The translations under genes were made by a program, and so were the position numbers. Of a stretch of DNA of 43,942 nt, positions 17,582 through 29,224 are shown piece by piece. Every line of letters begins with the position of its first letter. Within the stretch, counting starts at the first letter, position 1. Source of the DNA: Candidatus Binataceae bacterium (lineage in GTDB: Bacteria; Desulfobacterota; Binatia; Binatales; Binataceae); the NCBI GenBank assembly GCA_030038355.1, contig JASHPB010000325.1, positions 1 to 43,942 of the forward strand, written 5' to 3'. The notes beneath the pieces were generated by a model, which saw only the letters and a program-made list of their open reading frames with translations, did no database searches and was not told the origin of the DNA.

Positions 17582-19215
17582 GTGACCCAGCCAGGACCGT
17601 CCGCCGCGCCTAGTGAGCCGCGCGAGCCCACAGGATCGAGCGCGGGCTCGCTTTCGTTGGCGGCCATGGCGCCAGCCGACGGTCTCGACGCGCGCCGTGG
17701 CATCGTGCCCGAGGCGATACTTTCGCTGTCTGACGGCACGATCGTCGCGGCGCTAACAGTTCTGGCGCTCGCGCTGCGCGTCTATCTCGGCATCCTCAGC
17801 TACTGCATCTCCGGCGACGGCGTCGCATATCTCGGAATCGCAAAGCATCTCGCGGCAGGTGACTATGCACGTGCGCTCGCATCGGTCTTTCCGCCGCTCT
17901 ACCCGGCACTCATCGCTTTCGCTCACGCGCTCGGACCAAATTGGGAACTGGCGGGCGACCTCGTCTCGGCGATCCTCGGCGGCCTCACCGTCATCCCGAT
18001 CTTCTACTTGTTCCGCGAGACGCTCGCGCGGCGCGATCTTGCGATTGTGGCGGCCGCGCTCGCGGCAATCGATCCCGACTTGGTCGGATATTCGGCGAGC
18101 GTACGGACGGAGGCGGGTTATATCTGTCTGCTCGTTTTCGCAATATGGATGGCGATCGTCGCGATTCGGCGCGGGCGTATCGGATGGGCTCTCGCGAGCG
18201 GAGCGATCACGGGAGTCGCGTATCTCTACAGGACCGAGGCGATAGGCCTCGCGCTCTTTGTGCCGGTGTTCGTGGTGCTGGGCGCGTTCATCTGGCGCCG
18301 ATGGCGAATCGGATGGGCGCTGCTTGCGGCGATCGCGTTCGGCGCCGCGTATCTCGCCGTCGCATCACCGTATGTCATCTATCTCAGCCGCAGCGCGGGA
18401 CACATCGCGTTCAGCCGCGAATTCCACGCGGCAGTGATGTATGGGATGGGCGATGTAACGGGCAATCGCGAGAAGTGGCAGGGCTTGGCGTATCATGGAA
18501 ATGCGAGCCTGCTCGCGCCGCTCTTCGCCTCGCCGCGCGTGTTCCTCACCAAGTTCGCGAGCGATTTCGCCATGTCCTCCTACTTCATGGCCGAGGCGCT
18601 GAATCCCCTGCTCGCAGTGCTACTGATGATCGGGCTGTGCTGTCGCGGGCGCACGCTCGCGACTGATTGGGCTGATGTGTTTCTCGCGCTGATGATTTTG
18701 GGCTACATTGCCGGCTTTGCGATTTCATACACCGGCCCGCGCTTCATGGTTCACCTAATCGCGTTCACCTTGGGCTGGATCGCTATCGGCCTCGCAGCGG
18801 CGTCGCGGTGGATCAGCGAGACGCCCTTCAGGCGGCGATTGCATCCGGCGTGGTGTGCGCTCGCGGTAGGCGGGGTGCTGATCGTGATCGCCATGCAGAA
18901 CGACTCGTACGACGTGCGCGGAATTCGTTACGCCGGTCAAGAAATCGCGCGTATCAGCAGGGGACCACGCGCGGTCGTGAGCGACGACAAGCGCTTCGCC
19001 TATTATGCCGATGCGCAGCAGATCTTCCTGCCAGCGTTCGAGGCAAAGCCCGACTTCTGCCGATGGATCAAGGCAGAATCCGGACAGATCTACGTTGCTC
19101 TCACCGACAAAGAGGAAGTTCATTACGGTGTGGCGGGCGGCGCGCCCTGCCTTGTTCACGTCGCGCGCTATCCGCGCGGCGAGCATCGCTACTATGATCT
19201 TTTCAAGGCGCGGAA

Positions 19216-19219
<4 letters not shown>
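17582..19219 (+). CDS. GT39/ArnT-like membrane glycosyltransferase
   Basis: A 545-residue integral membrane protein with about 10-12 hydrophobic segments. The first loop after TM1 carries [20 protein letters not shown], where the Asp matches the catalytic acidic residue of the PMT_2/GT39 family, and [15 protein letters not shown] follows. Family members transfer sugar from a polyprenyl phosphate to lipid or protein outside the membrane. The C-terminal part is a soluble periplasmic domain. The start is GTG at 17582 without a strong ribosome site; the first 45 residues are Pro/Ser rich. Its TAG overlaps the TAG of the convergent epimerase gene. Acceptor unknown; the sugar-nucleotide gene next door fits surface glycan synthesis. 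Confidence 0.8.
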
Positions 19220-20221
<1,002 letters not shown>

Positions 20222-20380
20222 CTAATACTACGTTGCCGCTGATGCGTCGAGCCAAGACCTTGTCCATCGTGTGCAGCGGATGAGGTATCGCGCGCGCCAC
20301 GACCAAACAAGATGGCGGACGATTTGATCAGACCGGCTCGCTCGCCAGAATCGTACATCACGCCGCGAGAGACTCGCGGG

Positions 20381-22657
<2,277 letters not shown>

Positions 22658-22856
22658 CGCAGGCTCGTACTCCTCGCGGCCAATTCTACTAGTCAAGACG
22701 TTCGGATTCCTACCCTACACTTAGCAGCTGGAGATTCTTCAGGGTTTTAAGTTTTGTTGTGCCTTTACGACGCGATTTCCGCCAGCGCGCAGATTTGGCG
22801 AAATCGGCGCCGCGACCGCTTCAATAGAATTGCAGAGATGTTTCGGCTTTCGATCC

Positions 22857-23354
22857 TCAACCCTCAAGATCACTAATCAGCATGTTGAGGAAGTTGCTGA
22901 ATTCCTTCTGCTGTTCGGGCTGAAACACTCGATCGAAGATCGCGCGGTTGGCACGCGCGAGCGCGGGGCAGAGCTTGCGAAAAAGTTCGATGCCTTTGGC
23001 GCTCAGTCGCACTGTGACACTTCGGCGGTCTTCGCGTGAGTGGAGCCGTTTTACGAGGCCGCGAGCTTCGAGACGGTCGAGAATCCCTGTGATACCGCCC
23101 TTGGTGATCAAGGTTTTCTCTGCGATTTCCGAACAGGTGAGACTCGCGTTCTCGGCGTTCCCCAACGCCATGAGCACGTCGACCTGCGCGAGGGTGAGAT
23201 CGAATGCCTGGTAGGCACGGTCGGGGTGAATCGAAAACAGAAAACTTGCCTTGAGCAATGCCCGCGCGAGATCGATGAATGGCAGGTCCTGGGGCGGCGT
23301 CATCTGCTGAACGAGTGGGCGCGGATCAGGCCTGGCCGGCGATTTCTGCAACAT
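22857..23354 (-). CDS. MarR-family transcriptional regulator
   Basis: A 165-residue winged-helix regulator. The helix-turn-helix is ASLTCSEIAEKTLITKGGIT and the wing is LVKRLHSREDRRSVTVRLSA, both typical of MarR. These proteins are dimers that release DNA on binding small phenolics or on oxidation. ATG at 23354 is used because AGGAG lies 9 bases upstream; a TTG seven codons earlier would also keep frame. It diverges from the ECF sigma gene over a 340-bp gap containing two TTTAG/CTAAA-type sequences. Target genes are unknown but the divergent sigma factor is the obvious candidate. Confidence 0.92.
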   Translation of the reverse strand: MLQKSPARPDPRPLVQQMTPPQDLPFIDLARALLKASFLFSIHPDRAYQAFDLTLAQVDVLMALGNAENASLTCSEIAEKTLITKGGITGILDRLEARGLVKRLHSREDRRSVTVRLSAKGIELFRKLCPALARANRAIFDRVFQPEQQKEFSNFLNMLISDLEG

Positions 23355-23694
23355 GCCCGAATTCTCCTGCGACAATCATACCACCGGATATTTCATCTCT
23401 AAACTAAATCATCTTGGCTCCGGTCTCAAGCCAGGGCGCGCACCCGATCTCGCGAATCGTTCGCATTCGGCGAATCAGGGGCTGGACCTGACCAACCCGC
23501 AGGCAGACAGCAGGTTCCTCGCGACTGGAAAGGTTTGGCGAACGTGCCAGGGTCCAAACTGCGAATCGTCCAGCCAAAGAAGCCATTTAATTTAGAACTA
23601 AACTTTCGACGGCATGACTTTTGCGGCGAGTCCTGCCAGGCGATCGAACATGCGGCGGCTGGACGCGGACAACGCCCAACACCGGAGGTATGTC
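23355..23694. promoter_or_regulatory. MarR/ECF intergenic region with TTTAG-CTAAA elements
   Basis: No gene in this 340-bp divergent gap. Two A/T-rich elements stand out against the GC-rich background: CTAAACTAAAT at about 23399-23409, just upstream of the MarR gene, and TTTAG-AA-CTAAA at 23591-23602, a palindrome about 95 bp before the sigma factor. Both share the CTAAA half-site. They are plausible binding sites for the MarR protein; this is inferred from symmetry and position. Confidence 0.4.
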
Positions 23695-24351
23695 ATGACT
23701 CCGAATCAGATATTGGCAATCACCGACGACGAACGCGAGTTGGTCCGCCGTTTGCGCGAACGAGACGAAGACGCCTTCGAAACCATGATTCACAAATGTG
23801 CTCCCCGCTTGTTGCGAGTGGCACGGCGCTTCTTCAGCAACGAGCAGGACGCGCGCGACGTCCTGCAGCAGGCCTTCGTATCGGTGACCAAGGCGATTTC
23901 GAGATTCGAACATCAGTCCAGGCTTTCGACCTGGTTGTACCGCATCGTCGTCAATGAAGCCCTGCTGGAGCTTCGAAGACGTCGCCGCCGTGCCGAGGTC
24001 TCCATCGAGGAGTTGCTGCCTAATTTCGATGTGAATGGCAAATTGGAAATCGATCCTGTTGGCGCGATCGCGGATGAACTTCCAATTGAGCGGCGGGAAA
24101 CACGCGAGTTCGTCAGAAACTGTATCGCGTTGTTGCCTGAATCGTACCGGGTAGCGTTGCTGCTGAGGGATATCGAAGACCTGACGGTAGATGAGGCGGC
24201 GGCGACAATCGGTGTAACCCCCAATGCGCTGAAGGTGCGGCTTCATCGCGGGCGCCAGGCTCTTCGCAGCATCGTGCAGCGAGAGCTTCGCGCGGAAAAC
24301 GGATTGGCAGACATAAAGGCTGTACCACGGCCCGCGCTCCACCAGGCGTGA
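23695..24351 (+). CDS. RNA polymerase sigma factor, ECF subfamily
   Basis: A 218-residue sigma factor. Region 2 runs DEDAFETMIHKCAPRLLRVA through the -10 recognition part SVTKAISRFEHQSRLSTWLY; an Arg-rich linker follows. Region 4 is NCIALLPESYRVALLLRDIE with the helix-turn-helix DLTVDEAAATIGVTPNALKV. ATG at 23695 is supported by GGAGG 6 bases upstream; a longer frame exists but lacks signal. No anti-sigma factor with a TM helix or zinc motif follows: the next gene is convergent. It must be controlled by its own transcription, perhaps by the divergent MarR, or by an unlinked anti-sigma. Confidence 0.93.
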   Translation: MTPNQILAITDDERELVRRLRERDEDAFETMIHKCAPRLLRVARRFFSNEQDARDVLQQAFVSVTKAISRFEHQSRLSTWLYRIVVNEALLELRRRRRRAEVSIEELLPNFDVNGKLEIDPVGAIADELPIERRETREFVRNCIALLPESYRVALLLRDIEDLTVDEAAATIGVTPNALKVRLHRGRQALRSIVQRELRAENGLADIKAVPRPALHQA

Positions 24352-24421
24352 CATGACAAGGAATGAAACGCGCTTCGGGTTTCGAAGAAATCAGGCGTGG
24401 TTGAGTCTCTTCAGCAGTGGT

Positions 24422-24441
24422 GGCGGGCCTTGCGGCCCGCC
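24422..24441. terminator. Perfect GC hairpin between convergent genes
   Basis: GGCGGGCC (24422-24429) and GGCCCGCC (24434-24441) form an 8-bp stem around TTGC, 70 bp after the sigma factor and 4 bp after the end of the aldo/keto reductase. There is no T-run on either strand, so it would be a weak or bidirectional terminator. Confidence 0.5.
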
Positions 24442-24445
24442 CCGA

Positions 24446-25294
24446 TCACAGAATCGGAAGGTTGGTTGAGCTTTTATTTAGCGGGAAGGCCTCGTCGATT
24501 GCTCTGATCTCGCTCTCCGTCAGTTTCAAATCGCCGGCTCCGGCATTTTCCTCCGCATGCTCCGCGTTCGACGCCTTCGGGATCGTAAAGAGCGACGGCC
24601 GCCGAACGAGAAAGCTCAGAATGACCTGGCGTTGAGTTGCATCGTGTGCGGCCGCGATCTTTTCCAGCACGCGGCGATCGCCAGTGCTCGCCCGCGGAAG
24701 TGCTCGGGTGTGGCCGAACGGACTATATCCAACTACCGCGACGCCGTGCTGCTCGCACCACGGCAGCACGCGGTTCTCAACGGCGCGCTCGCGCAGATGG
24801 TAGAGGACCTGGTTGCAGGCGATTTTGTGCTCGCCCGCGATCGCCTCGATTTCCTCGAGGTCCGGGACGTCGAAGTTGCTAACGCCCCAGCTTGCGATCT
24901 TCCCGTCCTGCTTCAGAGCCTCGAAGCCTGCGACTGTCTCCTCCAGCGGATATCTCCCGCGCCAGTGCAGGAGATAGCAGTCGAGGTGGTCGGTCATCAG
25001 GAACCGCAACGATTGTTCGCACGCCTTGATCGTTCCGCTCCGCGACGCATGTTGCGGCAGCACCTTTGAGACGATGAACAGCTCGTCGCGCCGTCCCTGA
25101 ATCGCGGCGCCTACGACTTTCTCCGCCTCGCCCGAGCCATACATCTCGGCGGTGTCGATGTGCGTCATGCCGAGATCGAGTCCGCGTTTCAGCGCTGCAA
25201 TTGCACCGTTGCGGCTAGCTCCATCGATTTGCCACGTGCCCTGGCCGACCGCCGCGACGCGGAGTCCGGTCGTTCCAAACTGATGCTTCTGCAT
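24446..25294 (-). CDS. Aldo/keto reductase
   Basis: A 282-residue TIM-barrel NADPH-dependent reductase. The catalytic tetrad is visible: Asp and Tyr in HIDTAEMYGSG, Lys in FIVSKVLP, His in CYLLHWRG. The cofactor end is FTIPKASNAEHAEEN. It reduces aldehydes or ketones; substrate unknown. The start MQKHQFG at 25294 fits the family's usual N-terminus. It lies 31 bp downstream of an LLM oxidoreductase on the same strand and probably shares its transcript, suggesting that an aldehyde made by one is handled by the other. Confidence 0.93.
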   Translation of the reverse strand: MQKHQFGTTGLRVAAVGQGTWQIDGASRNGAIAALKRGLDLGMTHIDTAEMYGSGEAEKVVGAAIQGRRDELFIVSKVLPQHASRSGTIKACEQSLRFLMTDHLDCYLLHWRGRYPLEETVAGFEALKQDGKIASWGVSNFDVPDLEEIEAIAGEHKIACNQVLYHLRERAVENRVLPWCEQHGVAVVGYSPFGHTRALPRASTGDRRVLEKIAAAHDATQRQVILSFLVRRPSLFTIPKASNAEHAEENAGAGDLKLTESEIRAIDEAFPLNKSSTNLPIL

Positions 25295-25325
25295 CGCGCG
25301 CCGTTTAGTTCCTTTTTTGCAGGAC

Positions 25326-26495
25326 TCACCGTGCGCCAGTCTGTGCCTCACCTGCCGAAGCCGTTCGCGACGCGCTGATCCTTTGGAAATGCGGAATCAC
25401 GTGTTTTCCAAACAGATCGATCGCATGCATCGTTTTCTCGTGCGGAATCGACCAGAACTGCATCATCGCGAGGAACTGATCGAGCTGCGCTTCCTTCTGA
25501 ATCCGCTCGAGCTGGCGAATCGCGGTGTCCGGACTTCCGCAGATGCACATGCCATGTTCGATAAGCGAATCGATCGTGACCTTTGACGGATCCAGTCCCT
25601 CGTATTGCTTGGGCAAGTCAGGCATCTGACCGCGCGCCTGATCCTTGGGCTCCGCACCAGTCTTCTTTGCTTCGAGCACCGGGGAGTTCACGCGGAGCGT
25701 GGTGCCGACGTACGACATGAAGGCGCGTTCCGCTTCCTCGCGCGCCTGCTTGTCGGTGTCGGCAATGTGCGTCATCGAGAATGCGCCGGCGCGATTATTG
25801 ACAAACGCGCCGTGTGGCTTCGCGGTCTTGAGCGCATTGCGATAAGTGCGCACGCGCTGACCCAAATGCTCTGGCGTCACGAGCAGCGTAAATGAAAGCA
25901 AGCCGAGCCCGAGCTTACCGGCGAGCTCATGAGTGTCGTCGCTGGTGCATGCGACCCAAATCGGCGGATGCGGCTTCTGTATCGGCATCGGCACGACGGT
26001 GCGCTCGGGGATGTCGAAGTATTGGCCCTTGTACGAAAACGTGCCGTCCTTGCTTTTCCAGATCGTGGTGATGATATCAAGCGCTTCTTCCCACCTCGCG
26101 CGCGTTTCCTTATAGGGGATTCCGAAGCCGCCGAGCTCGACCTGCGTGATCGATCGGCCGGTGCCGACCTCGACTCGTCCATTGCTGAGGATATCGAGCG
26201 TGGCGACCCGTTCTGCGATTCGAACCGGATGGTTGTAGGGAAACGGCAGCAGCACAACGGCGTGTCCTATGCGGATCTTACTGGTGCGCTGCGAGATGGC
26301 GCCGTAGAGAACCTCAGGCGCGGACGAATGCGCGAAGCCGACCTGGAAGTGATGCTCCACGGTCCAGAAGTGCGAGAAGCCGACCTCCTCGGCGCGCTCG
26401 ACCTGGCGCATCACATCGTGAAACGCCTGGTACTCCCGTTCGCGATGCTTGAGCGGACTGTTGACCTGGATTTCGTAGAAGATTCCGAATTCCAT
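25326..26495 (-). CDS. LLM-class flavin-dependent oxidoreductase (luciferase-like monooxygenase)
   Basis: A 389-residue protein of the luciferase-like monooxygenase family. It begins MEFGIFYEIQVNSPLKHRER and has FSHFWTVEHHF, close to the alkanal monooxygenase pattern, then RIGHAVVLLPFPYNHPVRIA and NGRVEVGTGRSITQVELGGF. The HH in the first beta-alpha region fits FMN-dependent members. These use reduced flavin and oxygen, often on aldehydes or hydrocarbons. GGAGG lies 5 bases before the ATG. It leads a two-gene operon with the aldo/keto reductase and diverges from sthA over about 150 bp. It is a different subfamily from the LLM gene at 4860. Confidence 0.92.
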   Translation of the reverse strand: MEFGIFYEIQVNSPLKHREREYQAFHDVMRQVERAEEVGFSHFWTVEHHFQVGFAHSSAPEVLYGAISQRTSKIRIGHAVVLLPFPYNHPVRIAERVATLDILSNGRVEVGTGRSITQVELGGFGIPYKETRARWEEALDIITTIWKSKDGTFSYKGQYFDIPERTVVPMPIQKPHPPIWVACTSDDTHELAGKLGLGLLSFTLLVTPEHLGQRVRTYRNALKTAKPHGAFVNNRAGAFSMTHIADTDKQAREEAERAFMSYVGTTLRVNSPVLEAKKTGAEPKDQARGQMPDLPKQYEGLDPSKVTIDSLIEHGMCICGSPDTAIRQLERIQKEAQLDQFLAMMQFWSIPHEKTMHAIDLFGKHVIPHFQRISASRTASAGEAQTGAR

Positions 26496-26644
26496 GCTTG
26501 CCTCCAGTAACCGGCGATTTCAGATCGGACAATACGGCTTTGTCCGCACGATCGTCTAGCGGAACTGCGAGCCTTCACGCTCTGGCGAAAAACTGACTTA
26601 TCGCGGAAACTTAAGGCTCGGCGATTTCGCCCGAGTGGAAGCTG

Positions 26645-28048
26645 ATGGAATCCTACGATTTTGATTTGATCGTTATCGGGTCGGGCCCCGCCGGCCATCA
26701 CGCCGCAATTCAGGGTGCCAAGCTACGCAAGCGCGTAATGATTGTTGAACGCAAATCGATCGTCGGCGGAGTGTGCATCAATATCGGAACTATTCCAAGC
26801 AAGACCATGCGCGAGGCCGTGATTTATCTTTCCGGCTACCGCGAGCGCGGCGTTTACGGCGAGTCTTACAAGGTTAAGGAACGGATCACGCTGCAGGACC
26901 TGGTCTTCCGCATCGATCCCGTCGTGCGGCACGAGATCGACGTGATGCGCGATCAGCTACAACGCAACGGCGTCGAGCTGGTCACGGGCGACGCGTCGTT
27001 CGTCGATCCGCACAAGGTTCGCCTCGCCTTTCCTGGCGAGGGGCATCGGATGATCACCGCAGACAAGATCGTGCTCGCGGTCGGTACCACGGCCGCGCTC
27101 GATCCGAACATGACGCTCGACGGGCAATGCGTGTTCTCGAGCGACGATATACTCAATATCGACACTCTGCCGCGCTCGCTCACTGTTATCGGCGCCGGCG
27201 TAATCGGATGCGAATACGCGAGCATGTTCGCCGCACTCGGCGTCCGCGTGACCCTAATCGACATGCGCCCGCGCGTGCTGCCGTTCGTTGATGCGGAGAT
27301 CATAGAAGCCTTGACCTACCAGCTGCGCGAGCGGCGCGTCACTTTTCGCCTCGGCGAGAAGGTCGATTCGATCGAAGTTGTCGGGGAAAACGGGCAAAGG
27401 CAGGTGAAGGTCGTGCTCGCGAGCGGCAAACAGATCATCACTGACAAGGCGCTCACCAGCACAGGTCGTACCGGCGCGACGTCGACGCTTAATCTCGACG
27501 CCTTGGGCATCGCTACCGACAACCGCGGACGCGTCAAGGTCAACAACTTCTACCAGACCGATGTGCCCAACATTTACGCGGCGGGCGATGTGATTGGATT
27601 CCCGAGCCTCGCGTCAACCTCGATGGAACAGGGGCGGCTCGCGGTTTGCCATGCGTTCGCCCAGCCGTGCAAGTTCGCGCCCGAGCTGTTTCCTTACGGC
27701 ATCTACACGATTCCGGAAATTTCGTTCGTCGGCCAGAACGAAGAAGAGCTGACCGAAAAAAACATCCCTTATGAAATCGGCAAGGCGCAGTATCGCGAAA
27801 TTGCGCGCGGGCAAATCGTCGGCGACAGCATCGGGCGGATGAAGCTGATTTTCAATCGCGATTCGCGCGAGTTGCTCGGCGTGCACATCATCGGCGAGGG
27901 CGCCGTCGAGCTCGTGCATATCGGGCAAGCGGTGCTCGCGCTCGGCGGCAAGATCGACTACTTCGTTGACACGGTATTCAACTATCCGACGCTCGCGGAG
28001 TGCTACAAGAACGCTGCGTTTGACGGCATCAATCGGCTGGCGGGGTAG
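26645..28048 (+). CDS. sthA: Si-specific NAD(P)(+) transhydrogenase (soluble)
   Basis: A 467-residue FAD-dependent enzyme balancing NADPH and NADH in the cytoplasm. FAD site: LIVIGSGPAGHHAAIQGAKL. The redox-site region reads GGVCINIGTIPSKTMREAV: it has one Cys where dihydrolipoamide dehydrogenases have a Cys pair, the mark that separates SthA from them. The NAD(P) domain is LTVIGAGVIGCEYASMFAAL and the second FAD contact VPNIYAAGDVIG. Full length with a normal C-terminal dimer domain. It is monocistronic. In this setting it would link the NADH used by complex I with the NADPH-dependent oxidoreductases nearby. Confidence 0.92.
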   Translation: MESYDFDLIVIGSGPAGHHAAIQGAKLRKRVMIVERKSIVGGVCINIGTIPSKTMREAVIYLSGYRERGVYGESYKVKERITLQDLVFRIDPVVRHEIDVMRDQLQRNGVELVTGDASFVDPHKVRLAFPGEGHRMITADKIVLAVGTTAALDPNMTLDGQCVFSSDDILNIDTLPRSLTVIGAGVIGCEYASMFAALGVRVTLIDMRPRVLPFVDAEIIEALTYQLRERRVTFRLGEKVDSIEVVGENGQRQVKVVLASGKQIITDKALTSTGRTGATSTLNLDALGIATDNRGRVKVNNFYQTDVPNIYAAGDVIGFPSLASTSMEQGRLAVCHAFAQPCKFAPELFPYGIYTIPEISFVGQNEEELTEKNIPYEIGKAQYREIARGQIVGDSIGRMKLIFNRDSRELLGVHIIGEGAVELVHIGQAVLALGGKIDYFVDTVFNYPTLAECYKNAAFDGINRLAG

Positions 28049-28072
28049 CGCAGCGCGATTGGGCGACTCGCG

Positions 28073-28897
28073 CTAGCTAGCCTGCTTGGTCGCAGGTTGC
28101 GCATCTAGCTTCTGCGGCTCCGTATCCTTCTTTGGCGGTGAGGGCGGTTTTGCCTCTTCGACGAAGCGCTGCAGCAGCTCGAGCGTCTCGAGCGTGCGCT
28201 GCTGGAGACCGGCACTGGCTTGCTCGATCTTCGACGGATCGGGCGGCATCACGTTGAGACCCATCTGCGCGAGAGATTCCCACCAGCTGATCTGATCGAA
28301 GTAGGTCATGAACGCGACCTGCACCTGGACCAGGTTCGCAAGCGCTTTCTGCGTCCGCTCGATCGGTTTAAACATGAAGAGCGTGATGAAGTTGACTGCA
28401 CCAAGTCCGCCGAACAGGAAGGGGTATACCTGCGCATGCGTCGATTGCGCCAAATAAGCAGCATAGAGAAACAGGCCAATCCCGACGGCGAACATGATGC
28501 GGTTCATCCAGGTTATCGACGCAAAGGTCGAACCCGCGCGGTCAAATGTCTTGTTGACCACATCCAGCGCTTTCTCCGTCAGTGACAGGCGCAGGTTGAT
28601 AGTCCTGATCATGAAACGATGCTGCTCTTCCCAGTACTTCTTGGCGAGTTCGGGTGGCGGCTGGCCGGCTCCGCCACCACCTTGCGGCATCGCGGTCGGG
28701 AATTCGGGATTGACCAGCAGCTCACGTTGCGACGCGTTCGACGCCATCGCCAGGTTCGTTAACTGCTCGCGCTCATCCGGCTCGAGGTTGTATCCCGCCG
28801 CCTTCAGCGTACCCTCGGCATTGGTCTGCAGGCCGGCGCTGAAGGCCAGATCGAGCTGGTAACGGCCGAGCGCCTTGAACAGGTCGTCCTGGCTCAT
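28073..28897 (-). CDS. Two-TM protein with a leader-like N-terminal domain and coiled coil
   Basis: A 274-residue protein I do not recognise as a whole. Residues 1-60 (LFKALGRYQLDLAFSAGLQT, then LKAAGYNLEPDEREQLTNLA) resemble the small helical domain of the Os1348/nitrile-hydratase-leader-like (NHLP) clan. Residues 70-85 are Gly/Pro rich. A long helix at about 85-128 leads into two TM helices at 131-150 and 157-177. Another long helix follows at 178-248, probably a coiled coil, and then a Pro/Lys-rich tail. This topology resembles two-TM membrane modules seen in bacterial conflict and signalling proteins. It starts 12 bp after the small upstream gene, so the two form an operon. Similarities are by eye and uncertain. 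Confidence 0.65.
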   Translation of the reverse strand: MSQDDLFKALGRYQLDLAFSAGLQTNAEGTLKAAGYNLEPDEREQLTNLAMASNASQRELLVNPEFPTAMPQGGGGAGQPPPELAKKYWEEQHRFMIRTINLRLSLTEKALDVVNKTFDRAGSTFASITWMNRIMFAVGIGLFLYAAYLAQSTHAQVYPFLFGGLGAVNFITLFMFKPIERTQKALANLVQVQVAFMTYFDQISWWESLAQMGLNVMPPDPSKIEQASAGLQQRTLETLELLQRFVEEAKPPSPPKKDTEPQKLDAQPATKQAS

Positions 28898-28909
28898 CGA
28901 TGTGGCCCC

Positions 28910-29116
28910 TTAGGACGGCAGCGACCACATCGCGAGAAGCTGCTGCATGCGCGGGTTGGTCGTCGCCGCGAATTCCCTTTGAATCTCGATTTGGATCAGC
29001 GTCGGCGCGAGCCATTGTTTGATGAAATTCTCACGCGTGCCGGCACCGGCCATCCTGACCGCCTCATCGAGCACGGAGACAAACTGGTCCGGAATATTAA
29101 TCGTGATCTGCGCCAT
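28910..29116 (-). CDS. Small ribbon-helix-helix-like protein
   Basis: A 68-residue protein. The N-terminus QITINIPDQFVSVLDEAVRM has a short strand followed by a helix, and GTRENFIKQWL gives the second helix, matching the Arc/MetJ ribbon-helix-helix plan. The C-terminal 25 residues add a helix (IEIQREFAATTNPRMQQLLA). RHH proteins bind DNA as dimers and are often antitoxins or operon regulators. It is the first gene of a two-gene unit with the two-TM protein, 12 bp apart. No toxin-like gene is present unless the two-TM protein is one. Confidence 0.6.
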   Translation of the reverse strand: MAQITINIPDQFVSVLDEAVRMAGAGTRENFIKQWLAPTLIQIEIQREFAATTNPRMQQLLAMWSLPS

Positions 29117-29224
29117 CAGACCCGACCCTCCAATCTGGGTGACAGACTTTCCTACACTGATGGCAAGGAAGCGGCAAACGGCTGGTAGTTGAAGTAGCCT
29201 CGATGGCGATGCGGCCTTGAGACG

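Noticed and set aside
28910-29116. Classical type II toxin-antitoxin pair
   Set aside because: The partner is a 274-residue two-TM protein, not a RelE, MazF or PIN toxin, so a known TA type cannot be claimed.
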